A stretch of 64,000 nucleotides of DNA, taken from the NCBI RefSeq assembly GCF_009707385.1, contig NZ_CP046115.1:2976001-3040000 (forward strand), read 5' to 3'. Position numbers and translations under genes: made by a program. Numbering within the stretch: position 1 is the first letter of the stretch; every line of letters starts with the position of its first letter. The notes beneath the pieces are model-generated. The model was not told where the DNA came from. It saw nothing but the letters and a program-made list of their open reading frames with translations, and did not search any database. Below, in pieces: positions 1-9,521 of the stretch. Source of the DNA: Klebsiella oxytoca (GTDB taxonomy: Bacteria > Pseudomonadota > Gammaproteobacteria > Enterobacterales > Enterobacteriaceae).

Positions 1-1
1 C

Positions 2-289
2 TATCTGTTTGCCAGCACCACTGCGCACACCACCGCGCTGCTGCCGGCGATGCTGACTATCGCCTCCACCATTCCGGGGATGAATATGCAGGTGTTCGTA
101 CTGCTGATGGTGACCTCGCTCGGCGTGATGGGGATTATCACCCCCTACGGTACCGGCCCCAGCCCAATTTACTACGGCAGCGGCTATCTGCCGACCAAAG
201 ACTACTGGCGTCTCGGTACTATCTTCGGCGCCATCTTCCTGGCCGCCCTGCTGCTGATTGGCTATCCGTGGATGTCCATGATGTTCTGA
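2..289 (+). CDS. DASS-family di/tricarboxylate carrier (TtdT/CitT type), 3' end only
   Basis: The reading frame is open from base 2 to the stop at 287-289 and gives the last 95 residues of an inner-membrane anion transporter. The hydrophobic segments and the G-I-I-T-P-Y-G-T-G-P loop followed by a G-Y-L-P-x-x-D-Y-W motif are typical of the divalent anion:Na+ symporter family, in particular the tartrate/citrate:succinate antiporters TtdT and CitT. The 5' part lies outside the window, so substrate cannot be assigned. A class I fumarase follows 54 bases downstream in the same direction, which suggests uptake of a C4 dicarboxylate such as tartrate, malate or fumarate feeding that enzyme (inference). 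Confidence 0.85.
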   Translation, partial: YLFASTTAHTTALLPAMLTIASTIPGMNMQVFVLLMVTSLGVMGIITPYGTGPSPIYYGSGYLPTKDYWRLGTIFGAIFLAALLLIGYPWMSMMF

Positions 290-295
290 TTCATA

Positions 296-325
296 ACCGT
301 CGGGCGTTAAACCCCGGCGGTTTTA
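296..325 (+). terminator. Intercistronic hairpin, possible attenuating terminator
   Basis: Arms at 296-304 (ACCGTCGGG) and 313-321 (CCCGGCGGT) pair over 9 bp with one G-T wobble and are followed by TTTT. It lies between the carrier stop and the fumarase ribosome binding site, so it may reduce read-through from the transporter into the fumarase gene. Confidence 0.4.
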
Positions 326-343
326 CTCTTAGGGAGCAAAGCA

Positions 344-1993
344 ATGTCGACTAAACCGTTTGTCTATCAGGAAGCATTTCCGTTAGCGAAAGATGAAACT
401 GAATACTATCTGCTGAGCAAAGAGTACGTCTCGATGGCTGAATTCGAAGGCCAGGAGATCCTCAAAGTGGAACCACAGGCTCTGACTCTGCTGGCGCAGC
501 AGGCGTTTCACGACGCAGCGTTTATGCTGCGCGTATCCCACCAGAAACAGGTCGCGCAGATCCTTCTCGATCCAGAGGCCAGCGACAACGATAAATACGT
601 GGCGCTGCAGTTCCTGCGTAACTCCGACATCGCCGCCAAAGGCGTGCTGCCCACCTGTCAGGACACCGGTACGGCGATTATTATGGGTAAGAAAGGCCAG
701 CGCGTGTGGACCGGCGGCGGCGATGAAGCCGCCCTCGCCCGCGGCGTCTATAACGCCTATACCGAAGACAATCTGCGCTATTCGCAGAACGCCGCGCTGG
801 ATATGTATAAAGAGGTCAATACCGGCACCAACCTGCCCGCTCAAATCGACCTGTACAGCGTCGACGGCGACGAATATAAGTTTTTGTGCATGGCCAAAGG
901 CGGCGGCTCGGCGAATAAAACCTATCTGTACCAGGAAACCAAAGCGTTAATCACCCCGGCGAAGCTGAAAAACTATCTTGTCGAGAAGATGCGCACTCTC
1001 GGCACCGCCGCCTGCCCGCCGTACCATATCGCCTTTGTGATTGGTGGTACCTCGGCAGAAGCGACCCTGAAAACGGTCAAGCTGGCCTCAACCCACTACT
1101 ATGACGGTCTGCCGACCGAAGGCAACGAGCACGGTCAGGCCTTCCGCGATCTTCAGCTGGAACAGGAGCTGCAGCTTGAGGCGCAAAACCTTGGCCTCGG
1201 CGCCCAGTTCGGCGGCAAATACTTCGCTCACGATATTCGCGTCATCCGCCTGCCGCGCCACGGCGCATCGTGCCCGGTGGGCATGGGCGTCTCCTGCTCG
1301 GCGGATCGTAATATCAAAGCTAAAATCAACCGCCACGGCATCTGGATTGAGAAACTGGAGAGCAATCCGGGCCAGTATATTCCCGAGTATCTGCGCCAGC
1401 AGGGTGAAGGTAATGTGGTTAGCATTAACCTGAATCAGCCGATGAACGAGATTCTGGCTCAGCTTTCCGCCCACCCTGTATCAACGCGCCTGACCCTCAA
1501 CGGCACCATTATCGTGGCGCGCGATATCGCCCATGCGAAACTCAAAGAGCTGATCGATAGCGGAGAGGAACTGCCGCAGTACGTCAAAGATCATCCGATC
1601 TACTACGCGGGTCCGGCGAAAACCCCGGAGGGCTATGCGTCAGGCTCCCTTGGTCCTACGACCGCTGGCCGCATGGATTCTTACGTCGATCTGCTGCAAT
1701 CCCACGGCGCAAGCATGGTGATGCTGGCTAAAGGCAACCGCAGCCAGCAGGTCACCGACGCCTGTCATAAGCACGGCGGTTTCTATCTTGGCAGCATCGG
1801 CGGCCCGGCGGCGGTACTGGCGCAGCAGAGCATCAAGAGCCTGGAGTGCGTGGCGTACCCGGAACTGGGGATGGAAGCTATCTGGAAAATTGAGGTGGAA
1901 AACTTCCCGGCGTTTATTCTGGTAGATGACAAAGGTAACGATTTCTTCCAGCAGATCCAGAATAAGCAGTGCGCAGGCTGTTCGCAGCGCTAA
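344..1993 (+). CDS. Class I fumarate hydratase, iron-sulfur type (FumA/FumB family)
   Basis: The 549-residue product interconverts fumarate and (S)-malate with an oxygen-sensitive [4Fe-4S] cluster. Length and sequence match FumA/FumB throughout. The cluster ligands are visible as Cys105 in [10 protein letters not shown] and in the later A-A-C-P-P-Y and V-S-C-S-A-D-R-N motifs. A GGGAG ribosome binding site lies before the ATG. It sits directly behind a DASS carrier, as E. coli fumB sits beside dcuB, so a role in anaerobic or dicarboxylate-linked metabolism is likely (inference). A second, very similar copy is encoded on the opposite strand at 36287-37933 beside fumC; that one is in the fumA position, so this copy may be fumB-like. 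Activity on tartrate is possible because class I fumarases can be promiscuous. Confidence 0.93.
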   Translation: MSTKPFVYQEAFPLAKDETEYYLLSKEYVSMAEFEGQEILKVEPQALTLLAQQAFHDAAFMLRVSHQKQVAQILLDPEASDNDKYVALQFLRNSDIAAKGVLPTCQDTGTAIIMGKKGQRVWTGGGDEAALARGVYNAYTEDNLRYSQNAALDMYKEVNTGTNLPAQIDLYSVDGDEYKFLCMAKGGGSANKTYLYQETKALITPAKLKNYLVEKMRTLGTAACPPYHIAFVIGGTSAEATLKTVKLASTHYYDGLPTEGNEHGQAFRDLQLEQELQLEAQNLGLGAQFGGKYFAHDIRVIRLPRHGASCPVGMGVSCSADRNIKAKINRHGIWIEKLESNPGQYIPEYLRQQGEGNVVSINLNQPMNEILAQLSAHPVSTRLTLNGTIIVARDIAHAKLKELIDSGEELPQYVKDHPIYYAGPAKTPEGYASGSLGPTTAGRMDSYVDLLQSHGASMVMLAKGNRSQQVTDACHKHGGFYLGSIGGPAAVLAQQSIKSLECVAYPELGMEAIWKIEVENFPAFILVDDKGNDFFQQIQNKQCAGCSQR

Positions 1994-2016
1994 TAAAAGA
2001 TCGGCCTGACCCTCAG

Positions 2017-2041
2017 GGCCGCCGAATGGCGGCCTTTTTTT
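2017..2041 (+). terminator. Rho-independent terminator of the fumarase gene
   Basis: Perfect 7-bp stem GGCCGCC/GGCGGCC with a GAAT loop, followed by seven T residues. It lies 24 bases after the fumarase stop and just before the end of the convergent LacI-type gene. Confidence 0.9.
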
Positions 2042-2042
2042 A

Positions 2043-3053
2043 TCACCGCTGGCTCGATTTGCGCGTTTGCAGCCGTCCGGCAAGCGTCACGTGGGTGGCC
2101 GCATCTTCTTCATTGCACAGATACTCAACCGCCAGCCTGCCCAGCTCGCTGTACGGGAGCTGGATACTGGTCAACGGCGGCGTAAGCTGCTCAGAAATCT
2201 TTTGATCGTCGTAGCCCGCCACCAGAATATCGTCAGGGATCGCGAGGCCGTGCATCGCCAGCGCCTGATAGCAGCCAATCGTCAGCCAGTCGCTGGCGCA
2301 AAAAATAGCATCGGGACGCGGCTCCAGCGTGAGCAGCTTTACCGTGGCCTGATGGGACTCGCTAAACTGCCAGTTGGTCTCATAAACCCACTCCTCCTGC
2401 ACGGTGATTTCCGCCTGCTCCAGCGCCGCGCGCCACCCTGCCAGACGCTGCCTGGTGGCTTCCATCCACGTTTCGCCGGTAATATGCGCCACCCGGCTCG
2501 CGCCCTGCTGTATCAGATGGCGGGTAACCTGGAAGGCGTTGGCATAGTCATCCGGAACAAAAGACGGTAGCAGCGGCGAATCCGGATCGCGCTGGTTGAG
2601 CAGCACCAGCGGCAGCTCGGTACAATCGCGAAACTGCGACATATCGCTAATGGTCGTCACCGGCGAAGCCAGAATTATTCCCACACAGTTACGCTTTTCC
2701 AGCTGACGAATGATGTTGATCGCCAGCTCTGCATCATCGCCATATTCATAGACCGTCAACAGAATTTCATTGCGCCACGCCGCCTCGCGGGCCTGGCTGA
2801 TAGCGTCGATAAACGGATCGTAGCTCTGTAAGGAGCTAATCAACAAGGCAATCTCTTGCTGATTACGCGGCGAATGGATGGCGGGCAAACGGTCATAACC
2901 CAGCGTTGTCGCCACCTCGATGACTCTCTGGCGCGTCTCTTCGCTGAGTTTAATATTACGTGACTGATTCAGCACCAGCGACACCGTCGCCTGCGAGACC
3001 CCCGCGGCTCTGGCAATATCGTTCATTGTCACTTTGGTTTTACGTTTCATCAT
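2043..3053 (-). CDS. LacI-family transcriptional regulator of the adjacent glycosidase/symporter genes
   Basis: A 336-residue repressor-type protein. Residues 10-55 form the LacI helix-turn-helix (M-N-D-I-A-R-A-A-G-V-S-Q-A-T-V-S) and hinge; the rest is the periplasmic-binding-protein-like sugar-sensing domain. Two ATG codons (3053 and 3050) follow an AAGGGA sequence; 3053 is chosen by spacing. It is divergent from the GH5-like gene that starts at 3240, so it probably controls that gene and the following symporter in response to a sugar or glycoside (inference). The 186-bp divergent region contains the small palindrome ATTAGCTAAT at 3207-3216, a weak operator candidate. The effector is unknown. 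Confidence 0.88.
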   Translation of the reverse strand: MMKRKTKVTMNDIARAAGVSQATVSLVLNQSRNIKLSEETRQRVIEVATTLGYDRLPAIHSPRNQQEIALLISSLQSYDPFIDAISQAREAAWRNEILLTVYEYGDDAELAINIIRQLEKRNCVGIILASPVTTISDMSQFRDCTELPLVLLNQRDPDSPLLPSFVPDDYANAFQVTRHLIQQGASRVAHITGETWMEATRQRLAGWRAALEQAEITVQEEWVYETNWQFSESHQATVKLLTLEPRPDAIFCASDWLTIGCYQALAMHGLAIPDDILVAGYDDQKISEQLTPPLTSIQLPYSELGRLAVEYLCNEEDAATHVTLAGRLQTRKSSQR

Positions 3054-3239
3054 CACTTCCCTTCGCTCGAGGAACCCACATCATAACCGCAGTTTGCTAC
3101 GCTCGCGCCCTTGCTCACATTTCTTTGCTTTACTGCCGCCAGGATTGTGACCTTCTTCGCTTTTTTCCGCTTCACCATTTGCTCATATATACGCCAACTA
3201 ATATTTATTAGCTAATTATTATCAGCTGGAGAGAGAACC

Positions 3240-4331
3240 ATGAAACAGCAGTGGACATCAGAACAGGCGCAAACGTGGTACCAACAGCAGGGATGGCTAT
3301 GCGGCTTTAACTACCTTCCGTCAACGGCGGTGAACTGGACCGATATCTGGCAGGCGGAAACCTTTGATGCGCAAACGATCGACCGCGAACTTGGCTGGGC
3401 GGCAGAGGTTGGCTACAACTCCTTGCGTATCAACCTGCCGTTTATTGTCTGGCAGCACGATCGCGATGGGCTAATCGCCCGTATCGACCAGTTTCTGACT
3501 CTGGCCGATAACCGCGGTTTTCGCACAATGCTGACGCTGATGGATGATTGTGGATTCTCCGGCGATGAGCCCTATCTCGGAGCGCAAAAAGCGCCGGTCC
3601 CGGGAAAACACAACAGCCAGGCTGCCGCCAGTCCGGGCAGGGAAATCGTCTGCAACCGCGACGCCTGGCCGGAGGTTGAGCGCTATCTACGCGATATCGT
3701 GCGTCAGTTCCGCGACGATCGCCGCGTGCTGCTCTGGGACCTGTATAACGAACCGGGCAATCGCGGCATCTTTTCCAGCGGCACCGTTGAAGTGCTGTAC
3801 GACGAAAAGCTGGAGCACTATGCCCTGGAGCTGATGAAGTCGGCGTTTCGCTGGGTACGCGAAGAGGATCCGACGCAGCCGCTAACCGTTTGCGCGTGGA
3901 AATTACCTGAAGAAACGGCAAACGAAGTGTTCTATCAGCATCCCTTAGATCAGGCGGCGCTGGCGCTCTCCGATGTCATTAGCTTTCACGCCTACACCAA
4001 TACCGCCCGGATGGTCGCCATTATCCATCAGCTTCAGCAGCTTGGGCGGCCTTTATTCTGTACCGAGTGGCTGGCGCGCCATGTCGGCAGCCTGATTGAG
4101 GAACAGCTTCCGCTGATGCATGCCGCCAACGTCGCGCCTTACCAGTGGGGGCTGGTACGCGGCAAAACCCAGACCTGGCTGCCCTGGCCGGTGATTATGA
4201 AAAACGCTCCGGATTACTGCCGCCTGTGGTTTCACGACGTATTTGATGAAAACGGCATTCCGTTTGCTAAAAGCGAAATGGCGCTGGTGCGTAAATTAAG
4301 CCAGATTGGCCTGCACCCCACTAACGCATAA
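3240..4331 (+). CDS. Glycoside hydrolase, GH5/cellulase-superfamily type, cytoplasmic
   Basis: A 363-residue TIM-barrel glycosidase without a signal peptide. The proposed acid/base is Glu171 in L-Y-N-E-P-G-N, and the proposed nucleophile is Glu276 in F-C-T-E-W, the arrangement of clan A retaining hydrolases such as GH5. A GAGAG ribosome binding site precedes the ATG. Because the protein is cytoplasmic and is followed 58 bases later by a GPH-type sugar symporter, it probably cleaves a small imported beta-linked oligosaccharide or glycoside rather than a polymer (inference). Automatic pipelines tend to call such proteins cellulase-family hydrolase or xylanase; the true substrate cannot be read from the sequence. 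Confidence 0.85.
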   Translation: MKQQWTSEQAQTWYQQQGWLCGFNYLPSTAVNWTDIWQAETFDAQTIDRELGWAAEVGYNSLRINLPFIVWQHDRDGLIARIDQFLTLADNRGFRTMLTLMDDCGFSGDEPYLGAQKAPVPGKHNSQAAASPGREIVCNRDAWPEVERYLRDIVRQFRDDRRVLLWDLYNEPGNRGIFSSGTVEVLYDEKLEHYALELMKSAFRWVREEDPTQPLTVCAWKLPEETANEVFYQHPLDQAALALSDVISFHAYTNTARMVAIIHQLQQLGRPLFCTEWLARHVGSLIEEQLPLMHAANVAPYQWGLVRGKTQTWLPWPVIMKNAPDYCRLWFHDVFDENGIPFAKSEMALVRKLSQIGLHPTNA

Positions 4332-4389
4332 AAACATTATCTCTACAGATGCTCCGACCGGACACGGTCGGAGCTTGAGGGAACACACG

Positions 4390-5784
4390 ATGGCAAGCAC
4401 CATGAAAATACCTTCTCGCGAGTTATGGTCCTATTTTGGCTATGGTTTAGGTCAGTGTTTTAGCTTTGGTTTAGTGGGTTCGTTTATCAACTATTTTTAT
4501 ACCGATGTGCTGGGGATCTCCGCCCTGGCGGCGAGCACCATCTTTTTGATCGCCCGCGCCTGGGACGCGATCCACGACCCGCTCTTCGCCAGTATTATGG
4601 ATACCCTGAACAGCCGTTTCGGTAAGTTTCGCCACTTTCTGCTGATCGCGCCGCTGCTGATCACCGGCGTCACGCTCCTGGCGTTTTACAAAATTGAGGC
4701 CGATCTCACCACGAAAATACTTTATGCCGGAGTCACCTATATTCTGTGGGGCACTCTGTACGCGATTTCCGATATTCCTTTCTGGTCAATGTCATCGGTA
4801 ATGACCAACGACTCTGGCCAGCGTACCCGCGCGGTAACCGCGGCGATGCTCGGGGTTAACGCCGGTATAGCCTGCGCCAATATATTTTTCCCTAAACTGG
4901 CGGCCTTTTTCGCCCAGTATAGTGATGATAAAGGCTATTTTATGGCCGCGCTGGTGATGATGCTGGTGGGATTGCCGCTAATGCTCAACGGATTTATACA
5001 GATTAAAGAGCGCGTGCCGCCCAGCCCGGAAAAAGTCACCATTCGCGATACTTTCCGCAATCTGCGCCACAATAAGCCGTTGTTTATTATCCTGCTGTCG
5101 TTTTTCTTTTGCGTCTTTCACAACGTGGCGAACGGCATTTATATCTACTTCTTTATCTACAACCTTGGCGACGCCAGCCTGCAGATGGCGATCGGCATAA
5201 TGGGGATCGTCGCCGCCGTTATCTGCCTGATTGCCCCGCTTCTTACCCGGCATATGCAGAAACGCCGGCTGTTTATGATCCTGTGCGCGCTGGATATCGT
5301 GGTTCGTCTGCTGATGTGGTTTATCGGCTATCAACACGTAGCGGTGCTGTTCCTGCTGCTGGGTCTGAGTACGCTGTTTGTCATGATGAGCAATATCCTG
5401 ACGTCGTCGATGATTGCCGATACCATTGAGTATGCCGAATACCACACGCATCGTCGCTGCGCGGCCATCACCTTCTCCGGACAGACGTTCACCGGTAAAA
5501 TGTCAGTCGCCGTGGGCGGTGGGCTGATTGGCATCTGGTTAACGATGGTAGGCTACGTTCCACAGGCGCAAAGCCAGAGCGATGGCGTACTGAGCGGCCT
5601 GTTTTTTGGCATCTGTCTGCTTCCGGCTATAGGATCGTTGATTCGCCTGCTCTGCATGTCGCGCTTCACCTTCACCGAAGACAAGCACGCGGAGATTTGT
5701 CGGCTACTGGCGCTGCGCCGCCAGAGCTCAGAGGCCACAGCCGATGAGCCGAACGCTGACGCGCGCCCGGCACCGGTAAATTAA
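4390..5784 (+). CDS. GPH-family sugar:cation symporter (MelB/XylP-like)
   Basis: A 464-residue polytopic inner-membrane protein with about 12 hydrophobic segments. The early region resembles glycoside-pentoside-hexuronide:cation symporters, including the R-A-W-D-A-I-x-D-P loop (residues ~58-66) corresponding to the conserved aspartate loop of MelB, and the S-x-R-F-G-K-F-R-x-F loop. The start is the ATG at 4390 after GAGGGAAC; an upstream in-frame ATG at 4306 lies inside the preceding gene and has no good ribosome binding site. It forms an apparent two-gene operon with the GH5-like hydrolase and is likely to import its substrate. The specificity is not deducible. Confidence 0.88.
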   Translation: MASTMKIPSRELWSYFGYGLGQCFSFGLVGSFINYFYTDVLGISALAASTIFLIARAWDAIHDPLFASIMDTLNSRFGKFRHFLLIAPLLITGVTLLAFYKIEADLTTKILYAGVTYILWGTLYAISDIPFWSMSSVMTNDSGQRTRAVTAAMLGVNAGIACANIFFPKLAAFFAQYSDDKGYFMAALVMMLVGLPLMLNGFIQIKERVPPSPEKVTIRDTFRNLRHNKPLFIILLSFFFCVFHNVANGIYIYFFIYNLGDASLQMAIGIMGIVAAVICLIAPLLTRHMQKRRLFMILCALDIVVRLLMWFIGYQHVAVLFLLLGLSTLFVMMSNILTSSMIADTIEYAEYHTHRRCAAITFSGQTFTGKMSVAVGGGLIGIWLTMVGYVPQAQSQSDGVLSGLFFGICLLPAIGSLIRLLCMSRFTFTEDKHAEICRLLALRRQSSEATADEPNADARPAPVN

Positions 5785-5791
5785 CGCCCAC

Positions 5792-5817
5792 TCCCGGTAG
5801 CACACACCCTACCGGGA
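5792..5817. terminator. Bidirectional hairpin between the convergent symporter gene and pcaC
   Basis: Arms TCCCGGTAG (5792-5800) and CTACCGGGA (5809-5817) pair perfectly over 9 bp around an 8-base loop. It lies in the 35-base gap between two convergent stop codons. The CCGGTAG core recurs in other intergenic hairpins of this window and resembles a REP unit. Confidence 0.6.
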
Positions 5818-5819
5818 AT

Positions 5820-6200
5820 TTATCCTTCCATTTCGTCAAACACCTGCTGCGCCAGATGCATCGTGGCGTTAGCGGCAGGCAGGCCGCAATAGAGCGCGGA
5901 GTGCATGATCAGCTCTTTGAGTTCATCGCGGGTGACGCCGTTATTAAACGCCGCGCGCAGATGCATTTTCAGCTCAGCTTCGCGATTGAGGGCGATCAGC
6001 ATGGCAATAGTTATCATGCTGCGGGTATGGTGACTGAGCCCCGGACGAGTCCAGGTCTCTCCCCAGGCGTAGCGGGTGATAAAGTCCTGAAATTCTTCGT
6101 TAAGCGGCGTCAGCTTTTGCAGAGTTTTATCGACGTGGTCGTCGCCAAGTACCTTGCGCCGTACCGCCATTCCTTGCTGATAACGCTGTTTATCCTCCAT
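5820..6200 (-). CDS. pcaC: 4-carboxymuconolactone decarboxylase
   Basis: A 126-residue protein of the carboxymuconolactone decarboxylase family, whose usual length is 120-135 residues. It converts 4-carboxymuconolactone to 3-oxoadipate enol-lactone in the protocatechuate branch of the beta-ketoadipate pathway. The H-H-T-R-S-M-I-T-I-A-M-L segment (residues ~66-77) and R-A-A-F-N-N-G-V-T-x-D-E-L are family hallmarks. The start is ATG at 6200, behind AAGGAGAG; it overlaps the end of pcaD by 11 bases. It is the last gene of the minus-strand operon pcaIJFBDC. Confidence 0.95.
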   Translation of the reverse strand: MEDKQRYQQGMAVRRKVLGDDHVDKTLQKLTPLNEEFQDFITRYAWGETWTRPGLSHHTRSMITIAMLIALNREAELKMHLRAAFNNGVTRDELKELIMHSALYCGLPAANATMHLAQQVFDEMEG

Positions 6201-6957
6201 GGTTCTCTCCTTGAGCGAAGTCCAGTAGCGCCGCGTTAAACGCCTGCGGCGCTTCGATATTCGATAAATGAGAGGCAGCCAGTACCACGACTTCTGAGGC
6301 GGGGATCTGCTGTTGCAGAAAGTCAGCGTCCGCAACGGTAGTGACAGGGTCACTTTCACCGGCAATAATCAGCACCGGAACCGGGATCTGCGCGACTTCC
6401 GCGCGCAGGTCGGCAGCCGCCAGCGCTTCGCAGCAGGCGGCATAACCTTCAGCGTCGCTGTGGGTCAGCTGATGGCATAACGCTTCCACCGCTTCCGGAG
6501 ACTTCTGACGAAAACCGTGGGTGAACCAGCGATCCGCCGCGCCCGCGGCGACCACATCCATCCCTTCCTGACGAACCGTACGGGCGCGCGACAGCCAGCC
6601 CGCCTGGTCGCCAATCCGCGCCGCGGTGTTGGCGACGATCAGACCGTAAAAGCGCTCAGGGGCAAAACGCCCCAGCCACAGGCCGGTAAGCCCGCCCATT
6701 GAAATTCCGCAGAACCAGGCTTTGGCGATATTAAGATGATCGAGCAGCGCAATCACATCCTCGCCGAGCTGAGTCAGGGTGACTTTGCCGCTTTTATGAG
6801 TGGCTCCATGACCATGGGTATCGTAGCGCAGGACGCGAAAATGCTGCGTTAACGCTTCAATCTGCGGCTGCCACATCGCCCGGGTGGTCCCCAGCGAGTT
6901 GGAGAGAACAATGACCGGCGCATCTTGCGGTCCATCAATCTTATAATCAACATTCAT
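6190..6957 (-). CDS. pcaD: 3-oxoadipate enol-lactonase
   Basis: A 255-residue alpha/beta hydrolase that opens 3-oxoadipate enol-lactone to 3-oxoadipate. The nucleophile elbow G-I-S-M-G-G, the G-H-G-A-T segment and the C-terminal A-S-H-L-S-N-I-E catalytic histidine motif are present. The ATG at 6957 gives the normal family N-terminus (M-N-V-D-Y-K-I-D-G); an upstream in-frame start is less likely. The gene overlaps pcaB by 11 bases and pcaC by 11 bases, so the three are probably translationally coupled. Confidence 0.95.
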   Translation of the reverse strand: MNVDYKIDGPQDAPVIVLSNSLGTTRAMWQPQIEALTQHFRVLRYDTHGHGATHKSGKVTLTQLGEDVIALLDHLNIAKAWFCGISMGGLTGLWLGRFAPERFYGLIVANTAARIGDQAGWLSRARTVRQEGMDVVAAGAADRWFTHGFRQKSPEAVEALCHQLTHSDAEGYAACCEALAAADLRAEVAQIPVPVLIIAGESDPVTTVADADFLQQQIPASEVVVLAASHLSNIEAPQAFNAALLDFAQGENHGG

Positions 6958-8299
6958 GACGTTGCTCCTTATAGCGCGCCACAACCTGGCGCACGAAGAG
7001 TGCTGAACTGCCGGTCGCCGTTGTCGGATCCAGCAGTTGGGTTAAGCGGCTGGCGGAAAGATGCCCGCTGACCAGCGGATCGCTTTCCAGCACGCTCAGC
7101 AGCGAACTTGAGGTATCCAGCGCCTGACGACACAGCGCCTCAATCCGGTGATGAGCCTCGGCCTTACCGATAAATTCCGCCAGCGCCAGGGTAACGGCCT
7201 CTGCCATAATCAGGCCATGGGTGATATCCAGGTCGGCGCGCATCTTATGCGGGAATACCTGCATGTCGCGCACCAGCGCTTCGCTCTGCGCCAGCGCGCC
7301 ACCAACGAGAGTAATCAGCTCCGGCAGGGTTTCCCACTCTGCCTGCCAGCCGCCCAGGGCCCGCTCATGCTGCTGGATCTGGCCGGCGTAAAGCGTCGCC
7401 ACCAGCCCCGGCGTTCGCTGAGCGGCGGTTAAAATAGCGGCGCAGGAGATGGGGTTACGCTTGTGCGGCATGGTTGACGAACCGCCGCGCCCTTCAGCAA
7501 TAGGTTCTGCCACCTCCGCGACTTCGGTTTGCATCAGCAGAGAAAAATCATTGGCGAATTTGCCAAGAGTACCGCAAACCCCAGCGTACCACGCCCCCAC
7601 CTCCAGCATGCGGTCGCGCTGGCTGTGCCACGGCGTGTCAGGAAGCTGCAGTTCGAGCGTTTTCGCCAGCGCGATGGCAACCTGCGGAGCCTGCGACTTG
7701 AGCGAATCAAGAGTCCCCGCTGCGCCGCCAAACTGCAGCGCCAGGATTCTTGGGCGCATCTCGCGCAGACGCGCCTGCCAGCGCAGTAGCGCATCCAGCG
7801 TCCCGGCAAGCTTAAGGCCAAAGGTCACCGGCAGCGCATGCTGCATCCAGGTGCGGCCAGGCATCACCGTATCCTGGTGGCGCTCGGCCTGAGCGGCCAA
7901 AGCGTCGAGTACCCCCTGCAGTAATGACTCTGTATCCGTTAACGCGCCGCGTAGCTGCAGGATAAATCCGCTATCGATGGCATCCTGGCTGGTCGCCCCC
8001 CAATGAACATAGCGCGCCGCCGCTTCGTCGCGTTGTTTAACTTGCGCAGTCAGCTGTTTTACCAGCGGGATAGCCAGATTCCCCGCGCTGGTAGCGGCCT
8101 GCCCCAGCGTGGTAAAGTCGATTTTTTCATGCTGGCAGGCCTCGACGATGGGATTGAGCGCCGCCTGCGGCACCAGGCCGCATTCGACCTGAGCGCGAAC
8201 CAGCCCGGCTTCAAAATCCAGCATCCCCTGTACCCGCTGCGCATCGCTGAACCAGGCGGTCAGCGGACTGGTGCGCATCATCGGGGTCAACAAACTCAT
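6947..8299 (-). CDS. pcaB: 3-carboxy-cis,cis-muconate cycloisomerase
   Basis: A 450-residue member of the fumarase/aspartase superfamily that lactonises beta-carboxymuconate to 4-carboxymuconolactone. The signature loop G-G-S-S-T-M-P-H-K-R-N-P (residues ~268-279) and the G-A-T-S-Q-D motif (~104-109) are visible. Position between pcaF and pcaD in a pca operon makes the assignment secure over other lyases such as PurB or ArgH. The ATG at 8299 follows an AAGGAGC ribosome binding site. Confidence 0.95.
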   Translation of the reverse strand: MSLLTPMMRTSPLTAWFSDAQRVQGMLDFEAGLVRAQVECGLVPQAALNPIVEACQHEKIDFTTLGQAATSAGNLAIPLVKQLTAQVKQRDEAAARYVHWGATSQDAIDSGFILQLRGALTDTESLLQGVLDALAAQAERHQDTVMPGRTWMQHALPVTFGLKLAGTLDALLRWQARLREMRPRILALQFGGAAGTLDSLKSQAPQVAIALAKTLELQLPDTPWHSQRDRMLEVGAWYAGVCGTLGKFANDFSLLMQTEVAEVAEPIAEGRGGSSTMPHKRNPISCAAILTAAQRTPGLVATLYAGQIQQHERALGGWQAEWETLPELITLVGGALAQSEALVRDMQVFPHKMRADLDITHGLIMAEAVTLALAEFIGKAEAHHRIEALCRQALDTSSSLLSVLESDPLVSGHLSASRLTQLLDPTTATGSSALFVRQVVARYKEQRHEC

Positions 8300-8308
8300 C
8301 GTGGCTCC

Positions 8309-9511
8309 TTAAACGCGTTCAATAATTAGCGCGATCCCCTGACCCACGCCAATGCACATGGTGCACAGCGCATAGCGTCCTCCGGTACGACGCAGCTGAT
8401 AGGCCGCGGTCATTGCCAGACGCCCGCCGGAGGCCCCCAGCGGATGACCGAGGGCAATCGCGCCGCCGTTAGGATTGACGTGCGCCGCATCGTCGGGCAG
8501 TCCAAGATCGCGCGTTACCGCCAGCGCCTGGGCGGCAAAGGCTTCATTCAGTTCAATAACGTCCATTTGCCCAAGCGTCAGCCCGGTTTGCGCCAGCACC
8601 TTACGTACCGCCGGCGCCGGGCCAAATCCCATAATACGCGGCGCAACGCCTGCCGTGGCGACACCCACTACGCGGGCCAGCGGCTGTAAATCATTGACGG
8701 CCAGCGCCTGCTCGCTGGCTAACAACAGGGCGCAAGCGCCGTCGTTAACCCCGGAAGCATTACCCGCGGTAACCGTGCCATCAGCACGCACCACGCCGCG
8801 TAGCTTCGCCAGCGCTTCCGCCGTCGTGCTGCGCGGATGCTCATCGCGGGTAAAGAGCAGCGCTTCGCCCTTACGCTGCGGCACCGAAACGGCGATCAGC
8901 TCGTCGGCAAAACGTCCTGCCTCCTGCGCCGCCGCCGTACGCTGCTGGCTGCGCAGCGCAAACGCATCCTGGTCGGCGCGCGACACGGTAAAATCCCCCG
9001 CCACGTTTTCCGCCGTTTCCGGCATCGAATCAACGCCGTACAGCGCTTTCATTTGCGGATTGATAAAACGCCAGCCAATGGTCGTATCTTCCATCTTCAT
9101 CGTGCGGCTAAAGGCGCTTTCAGCCTTGCCCATCACAAAGGGCGCGCGCGACATGCTTTCCACGCCGCCGGCAATCATCAGTTCAGTTTCGCCGCTTTTA
9201 ATCGCGCGCGCTGCGATGCCGATCGCATCAAGGCTGGAACCGCACAGGCGATTAACGGTACTGCCCGGCACGCTTTCCGGCAAACCAGCCAGCAGCAGCG
9301 CCATTCGCGCGACGTTGCGGTTATCTTCCCCCGCCTGGTTGGCGCAGCCGTAAATCACATCGTCAATACGCGCCGGATCGAGACCCGGATTACGCTCCAG
9401 CAGCGCTTTCAGCGGCAGCGCTGCCAGATCGTCGGCGCGCATAGTCGCCAGGGTTCCGCCAAAACGACCGAACGGGGTACGTACCGCATCACAGATAAAT
9501 GCCTGATTCAT
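8309..9511 (-). CDS. pcaF: 3-oxoadipyl-CoA thiolase
   Basis: A 400-residue thiolase that cleaves 3-oxoadipyl-CoA with CoA into succinyl-CoA and acetyl-CoA, the last step of the pathway. The acyl-accepting cysteine is in N-R-L-C-G-S-S (residue ~90), the catalytic His in A-L-G-H-P-L-G-A-S-G, and the C-terminal Cys in C-I-G-V-G-Q-G. Two adjacent ATG codons (9514, 9511) follow AAGGAAC; 9511 has better spacing and the usual M-N-Q-A-F start. The gene lies between pcaJ and pcaB; PaaJ of phenylacetate catabolism is the closest alternative but context argues for PcaF. Confidence 0.94.
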   Translation of the reverse strand: MNQAFICDAVRTPFGRFGGTLATMRADDLAALPLKALLERNPGLDPARIDDVIYGCANQAGEDNRNVARMALLLAGLPESVPGSTVNRLCGSSLDAIGIAARAIKSGETELMIAGGVESMSRAPFVMGKAESAFSRTMKMEDTTIGWRFINPQMKALYGVDSMPETAENVAGDFTVSRADQDAFALRSQQRTAAAQEAGRFADELIAVSVPQRKGEALLFTRDEHPRSTTAEALAKLRGVVRADGTVTAGNASGVNDGACALLLASEQALAVNDLQPLARVVGVATAGVAPRIMGFGPAPAVRKVLAQTGLTLGQMDVIELNEAFAAQALAVTRDLGLPDDAAHVNPNGGAIALGHPLGASGGRLAMTAAYQLRRTGGRYALCTMCIGVGQGIALIIERV

Positions 9512-9521
9512 CATAGGTTCC

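Noticed and set aside
8475..9353. Long open frame (292 codons) antisense to pcaF
   Set aside because: It lies wholly opposite a well-conserved thiolase gene in GC-rich DNA, its composition is Ser/Ala/Arg-rich, and no ribosome binding site or similarity supports it.
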